64,000 nt of DNA from Ilyonectria destructans (lineage: Eukaryota; Ascomycota; Sordariomycetes; Hypocreales; Nectriaceae), in contig JAHEWK010000001.1 of the NCBI GenBank assembly GCA_020740775.1, positions 248,001 through 312,000 of the forward strand. The letters run 5' to 3'. Below are positions 59,724-64,000 of this stretch, piece after piece. The notes below the pieces were generated by a model. The model searched no databases. It saw nothing but the letters and a program-made list of their open reading frames with translations, and was not told the origin of the DNA. A program made the position numbers and the translations under genes. The first letter of the stretch is position 1. Each line of letters opens with the position of its first letter.

Positions 59724-61472
59724 CTAACAAGGGCTATCGGGCGGTTCTGGGCCGTCTACAATCTCTTGAAAGCCACCCGACTCATCTTTTGGTTCCCAGC
59801 TGTCAAGTAACTTGTCCATTGTAATAACGCCCCCTGGTCCCACGAATTGACGCCAAAGCTCGAGCATTTCCTCCGGAGGCTCCCACTTGGCTTTAGGTCC
59901 AATGTAAGCCCTCCAACGCCTTCGCTTGATATGCTCAAACTTTCGGAGGCCTCCCGGCACCGACGGTACCTCCTGCTCTGCCGCGCCGTAAAACATAATC
60001 CCGGAGTGGTACTGGGTGTCCGACATGCCCATGTAAAACTCCAGTTCCAGTAGCGCCGGCATACAGCATGAGGCTCGCGACAGGGCGAGTACGAGGGGGT
60101 CGAAACGCTCCGGGTCGAGCTCTCGACGCCAGTTGTTGCCGGGCAACCCGCCATTGCTCCGCGTCACGTCATCCCGGTTAATCGGGTCGCGCACCTGGGA
60201 GTCATCGCTGTTATAGCCAGCAGCATCGACGTCAGTTGAGGGGTTAGTTCTCGTCCTAGGACTATTGTCGGAGTCTGGGGAGGACATCCATGGATCGTCG
60301 TCTTCTGACTCTGACACTGACTCTTCAGTCCCTGTGTAGTAATACGTGCCGTCAGGAGCGATGATATTGGCGTTGACTGTGAGGTATTGCAATGTTGGCC
60401 AGTGGGGAGCGGCATCTGGAGCCGGCGGATCATTAGGCCAGAAGAGTTCCGAGGAGATGATAAAGGGGCCGTAAAGGGTGAGCTCGGTGATGGGGAGTGA
60501 CTGCGATATAAGATGCAGAGCTGCACTGAGGGTGTCTTTCAAAGGCTGTTTGGGGTCGCGGCAGTCACTTGGTGTGAAACTGTGGTTACAAGGCTCACCC
60601 GAGTCCAAGGTGAGATAGAGCGTTCTCAGCGAGGAGAAGTTTGTGCTGCTCATTAGCGAAATATGCTGTGCAAGGGCTGGCGATTCAAGTTAGCAATGAG
60701 ATTCGAAGATGAGATAGGACCAGGATGATAGAATTAGCTCACCGTAACGATGTTCTCTTCGCATTTCTTCCCGCCTCAGCTGTGGCTCTAGCATGTGTAC
60801 AAATACGTTTTTCACACTAGGAAGCGCGGCTACCATCCTGAAGGCCGCGTTGGGATGCAGGGGTCTGACTATTCCTCCGACGATCAACTCTGAAACCCTC
60901 CGAACTTCGGGGAGAGCCAAACACGGCTCAGTGAAGTCGAGAAAGTGACCATCCATACGGTAGAGGCCTAGTCCATTGGATGCGAGGCCGCTTACCTCAA
61001 GTCGCACGTCTACCGTTATAGTCAGACGTATGGGCCGACCGACACTCCCTGCAGCACCACTGATCGCTTCCTCCTCGACCTGCCACGCGTGTAGGCTGCT
61101 GAAGATGGCGTGGACTGCTTGCGAGAACATGCCCATATTTTCTGCATGCTCGCGCGGCCGCTCAAGCTTCCAGGACCGTGCCTTGCTGTACGGTGGCAGC
61201 ACTATGTCGTACTTAATGATAGAGACAGCCTGTCGCCGGTGCGCACGCCGGAAGATTCTGTCAAAGCGAGACAAGTCGTTGCTCCGGAACTTCACCATGG
61301 AGAAGGTGTGCATCTCGACAGCGTCCTGCCATGAACGGGAGATGGATGCATACTGGGCGATAGGTGGTGAGTCTGACCAAGGGTTGGGGCATCTCCCGTC
61401 GAGGTTTTCTTCATCGTCTCCCAAGAGATGTAAGACTATGCGCGAAATGAGTTCGGATGGAAGCCTGTCCAT
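59724..61472 (-). CDS. F-box domain protein
   Basis: Two exons, 61472-60743 and 60676-59724, give 560 residues. The N-terminus carries an F-box-like motif (LPSELISRIVLHLLGD, then a spacer, then SISRSWQDAVEMHTF). This is the usual layout of fungal F-box proteins, where the motif binds Skp1 and a variable C-terminal region selects substrates. The second half has LTLYGPF and a Ser/Asp-rich acidic insert (SESEDDDPWMSSPDSDNSP), then a conserved Trp-rich end. The upstream open frame extends beyond this ATG but has no in-frame ATG, so 61472 is chosen. The substrate is unknown. Confidence 0.82.
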
Positions 61473-62565
61473 CTTAAAGCGTTGGGCCAAATTAATCTGA
61501 AGAGCATGAATGAAGCAAATATCAATCGTGCGGGGTTGGCTTTCAGCTTCACTGATCACACCTTCACCGTGAGAGGCGTCAGCCACTCTGCCATCCCCGA
61601 ATACAGTCTAGGCACCGTCGCCGCTATAGCCGCCACCAGTCAGCGCCTTTTCGCAGTCTTCTCAGGAGAGATGAAATAAATAACACTGGCAATAATAAAC
61701 GCTACTAGCTAGTCCTGGCTGTACAGAGGGCCTATGCGGCATCTATGAGCCTGAGATGAGGTTATATCTGTCGCACAGATGAAGAGAATGCTTTCGCGTG
61801 CACGAGAGGCAAGCTGGTTGGAAGAATAGACAGACATCTACACCACTACGATGGAGCCCCGCGCGAAGAGCGTTAGCTGCTGTGGCGTCATCACATGTCC
61901 ATCCCATGGTCGCACCAAGGCGAGCGGGTTGTGCATTGCAGTTGGCTGTCGGATACGCGTCACCTTTCCATGCAGCCACGCCGAACCGCGTCCTCGCTGA
62001 AAGAAGGGGGATTACTCGCTACCCTGGCTTGTTTTTTCCAGAAACCAGAAGGCTTCTGTATTGTCACATTGGGATCTGGCATTGAACAAAAACAGGACCT
62101 CGCAAACGTTCCCGCTACATAGTGAGAGTCATGGGGGAAAGCCACTGACGAGGTTTTGAATATAAGCTTTCACATTAAACACGGGGTCCAGTTGTGCTCC
62201 TTGCATCCAATGTCACATACTTTACGCTTGCCTCATCTGACTTGGCTCTGGTTGACGCTAGACGCAAATTCGCCAAGATCATCGAGGCTAAAGCGGCTCG
62301 ATGTCATCGTCAGGGCAGACCCTGGATCATCCCCGGGTTGTCGGCATCTTCCGAAGCCAATCGTGTATAGATGGACTGAAGAATTGGACATCTCGAAGCA
62401 ATGTTGACACCGAGACCCCCTCCCTCTTTTGATCTTCATTTTCATTGCCCGTCCTCTGTTTAACATCTCCTCGTGTATGCTAGATTTACACCGGGCCAGC
62501 TGTTGCATCGTACACTCACACACTAGTCAAAGGGGTACCCACCTTGTCTGGTAATCGACTGCGAT
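61473..62565. other. Intergenic region
   Basis: Divergent promoter space between the F-box gene and the rhodopsin-like gene. No further coding sequence supported. Confidence 0.55.
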
Positions 62566-64000
62566 ATGTCCTATGCAGTTCCGACACTGATAGGTGTGAG
62601 CTCTGCACTTCTGGTGTTGATTACCGTCTTCGTCGCCATCCGACTTTTCACACGCACTTTCCTGCTGCGGAGTATCGATTGGGATGATGGTAAGTACACC
62701 TGCTCCCCCTTTGTCGTCTCGGAGTCTGACTTTGGCACAGCACTGGTATTCATCAGCTACGTACGACTCTAGTTCTCCATGCATCAAACAAGCAACAATC
62801 GCTTATTATTACAGTGTCTGGCAGTGGTTTTTTTAAGCTCAGTATTTGCCAGTAAGTTCGGCAGATTGACCAGTGTTTTCACGCCTGCCTAGGCTAATGT
62901 TGCAGTGACCAATGTCGGCTTTGGATCCCATATGGACGTCATGTCGGCAGACCATTTTCTCCAGTTTCTCAAGGCAAGTGGTTCGGTGAGATATTATTCC
63001 TCTGTCAAGCTAACTCAAAGCTTGGCAGCTTCAAATTGTCACTATGCATAGCTATATCTGGGGTTTCGTTACCGTCAAGATGTCTTTGCGGTCCTCTACC
63101 TCAGATTACTTCCCGGTATCACCCACCGACGCATAAACCAAGGGCTACTTGTTTTGCTGCTAGCTGAGGGAATTGAGGAATGCCTTGTTGTCATTTTCAT
63201 GTGCAACCCGGTAGACAAGGCATGGACGCCTTCAAAAGAGGGCACTTGTCTGGACTTGAGAAGTTTCTACTACGCTTCGGTAAGAATATCAGCAACAGAG
63301 GAGATGCGTAGAACAAATGAGCTGATATTGACACAACTTTAGTTCGGTGTTAAGTTGGCGACGGATATTATTCTCTTCGCCCAGCCGATCCCGGCTGTCC
63401 GCAGACTGCAGCTATCGACAGCGAAGAGGGTCGGTGTTGCGGTAATGCTTTCGCTTAGCTTGTTGTAAGCCCCCTTAATACCCAAATAGCTTGTGAGAAG
63501 AGACTGACGAGTGCAGTGTCTGTGTTATCTCCATCATCAGAGTAACGTACATTTCCATTATAAAGGGTGATATCACATGTAAGTAGGGGATCCAGTGATA
63601 CTGAGAATGCGCCCTAATAAGACGTGACAGATACGCTTGTAGGCCCAATGCTGTGGTCCGAAGTCGAGATCTGTGCTCTCATCCTCTGCGCCTGCATTCC
63701 CTCCTTCCGCCCGTTCCTTCGATGTTTCCCAAGTGTCGACAAGGCGCTTGGTCTTTCATCGGGCGAAGACTCGAAGTCGCCTTACCACCGAGACGTATCC
63801 GGAGGCCGACATTCAGTAACATTAACAGGTCGAAATGACAAACATAAACACTCACGAGGTGGAATATACGAGTCCCCGGACCTTGAGATCACGGCTGCAG
63901 CTACCCCTAGCGGACCCCTGAGCGAGCATGGAAGCACAGAGGAAATATTATCGCACGAGCTTGGTGAATGCAGTGAAACTTTTGTAATCGTGAGTTTGCA
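62566..64000 (+). CDS. Rhodopsin-like (PTH11-related) integral membrane protein, partial and frame-disrupted
   Basis: The ATG at 62566 opens into a TM segment (GVSSALLVLITVFVAIRLF) ending in an IDWDD motif. Further exons give NVGFGSHMDVMSADHF, WGFVTVKMS, AVLYLRLLPGITHRR, a loop with MCNPVDKAW, FGVKLATDIILFAQPIPAVR, VISIIRVTYI, LVGPMLWSEVEICALILCAC (near 63640-63710), and a long polar tail still open at the window end. This order is diagnostic of the fungal rhodopsin-domain family. Between WGFVTVKMS and AVLYLR (near 63081-63088) one base is missing from the frame, and the first junction (62690 to about 62814) also does not keep frame with canonical sites. It may be a young pseudogene or contain sequence errors. 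Confidence 0.75.

Overview
This window looks like chromosomal DNA of a filamentous ascomycete (Pezizomycotina). Genes have short introns of about 50-75 bp with GT...AG ends and CTRAC-like branch sites. The protein families are typical of these fungi: Zn(II)2Cys6 regulators, secreted CAZymes, 7-TM and rhodopsin-like integral membrane proteins, an F-box protein, and a GPI-anchored phosphoesterase. The window also holds a block of about 19.5 kb of extremely AT-rich DNA that lacks open reading frames and carries C-to-T / G-to-A decay of the repeat-induced point mutation (RIP) kind. I cannot name the species.

Layout. 0-7.6 kb: a partial secreted GH43-like glycosidase (minus strand, running off the left edge), then several decayed genes: an MFS transporter pseudogene, a frameshifted low-complexity His/Gly-rich protein gene, and an unknown remnant. 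These are followed by an AYR1-like short-chain dehydrogenase whose first intron lacks a usable acceptor. 8.3-9.7 kb: a Zn(II)2Cys6 regulator. 11.2-17.1 kb: the most unusual gene of the window. It has seven exons encoding an 1845-residue protein with an embedded Hint (hedgehog/intein) autoprocessing domain and a long C-terminal hydrophobic segment.

19.0-38.5 kb: a RIP-degraded transposon island. It can be partly resolved into an outer structure of 18.64 kb with 90-bp terminal inverted repeats and a 9-bp target duplication (Mutator-like in form), a degraded Ty3/gypsy pol, two solo LTRs of one family with perfect 5-bp target duplications, four copies of a 373-bp repeat, and a 62-bp tandem repeat.

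38.6-64 kb: an RNase H-domain gene immediately beside the island carries two in-frame stops of RIP type. Then come a GPI-anchored phosphoesterase, gene fragments (methyltransferase, TPR), a type-B carboxylesterase next to a Zn(II)2Cys6 regulator, a secreted clan GH-A glycosidase with five CCACCGGA boxes upstream, a second MFS remnant, a 7-TM protein with a 23-nt micro-exon, an F-box protein, and a rhodopsin-like membrane protein that runs off the right edge and contains a frame disruption.

Overall this resembles an accessory, repeat-flanked compartment: secreted hydrolases, regulators and membrane proteins among many gene relics. All exon coordinates were derived by eye from splice consensus and reading-frame continuity. 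Family names rest on recognised motifs, not on database searches.
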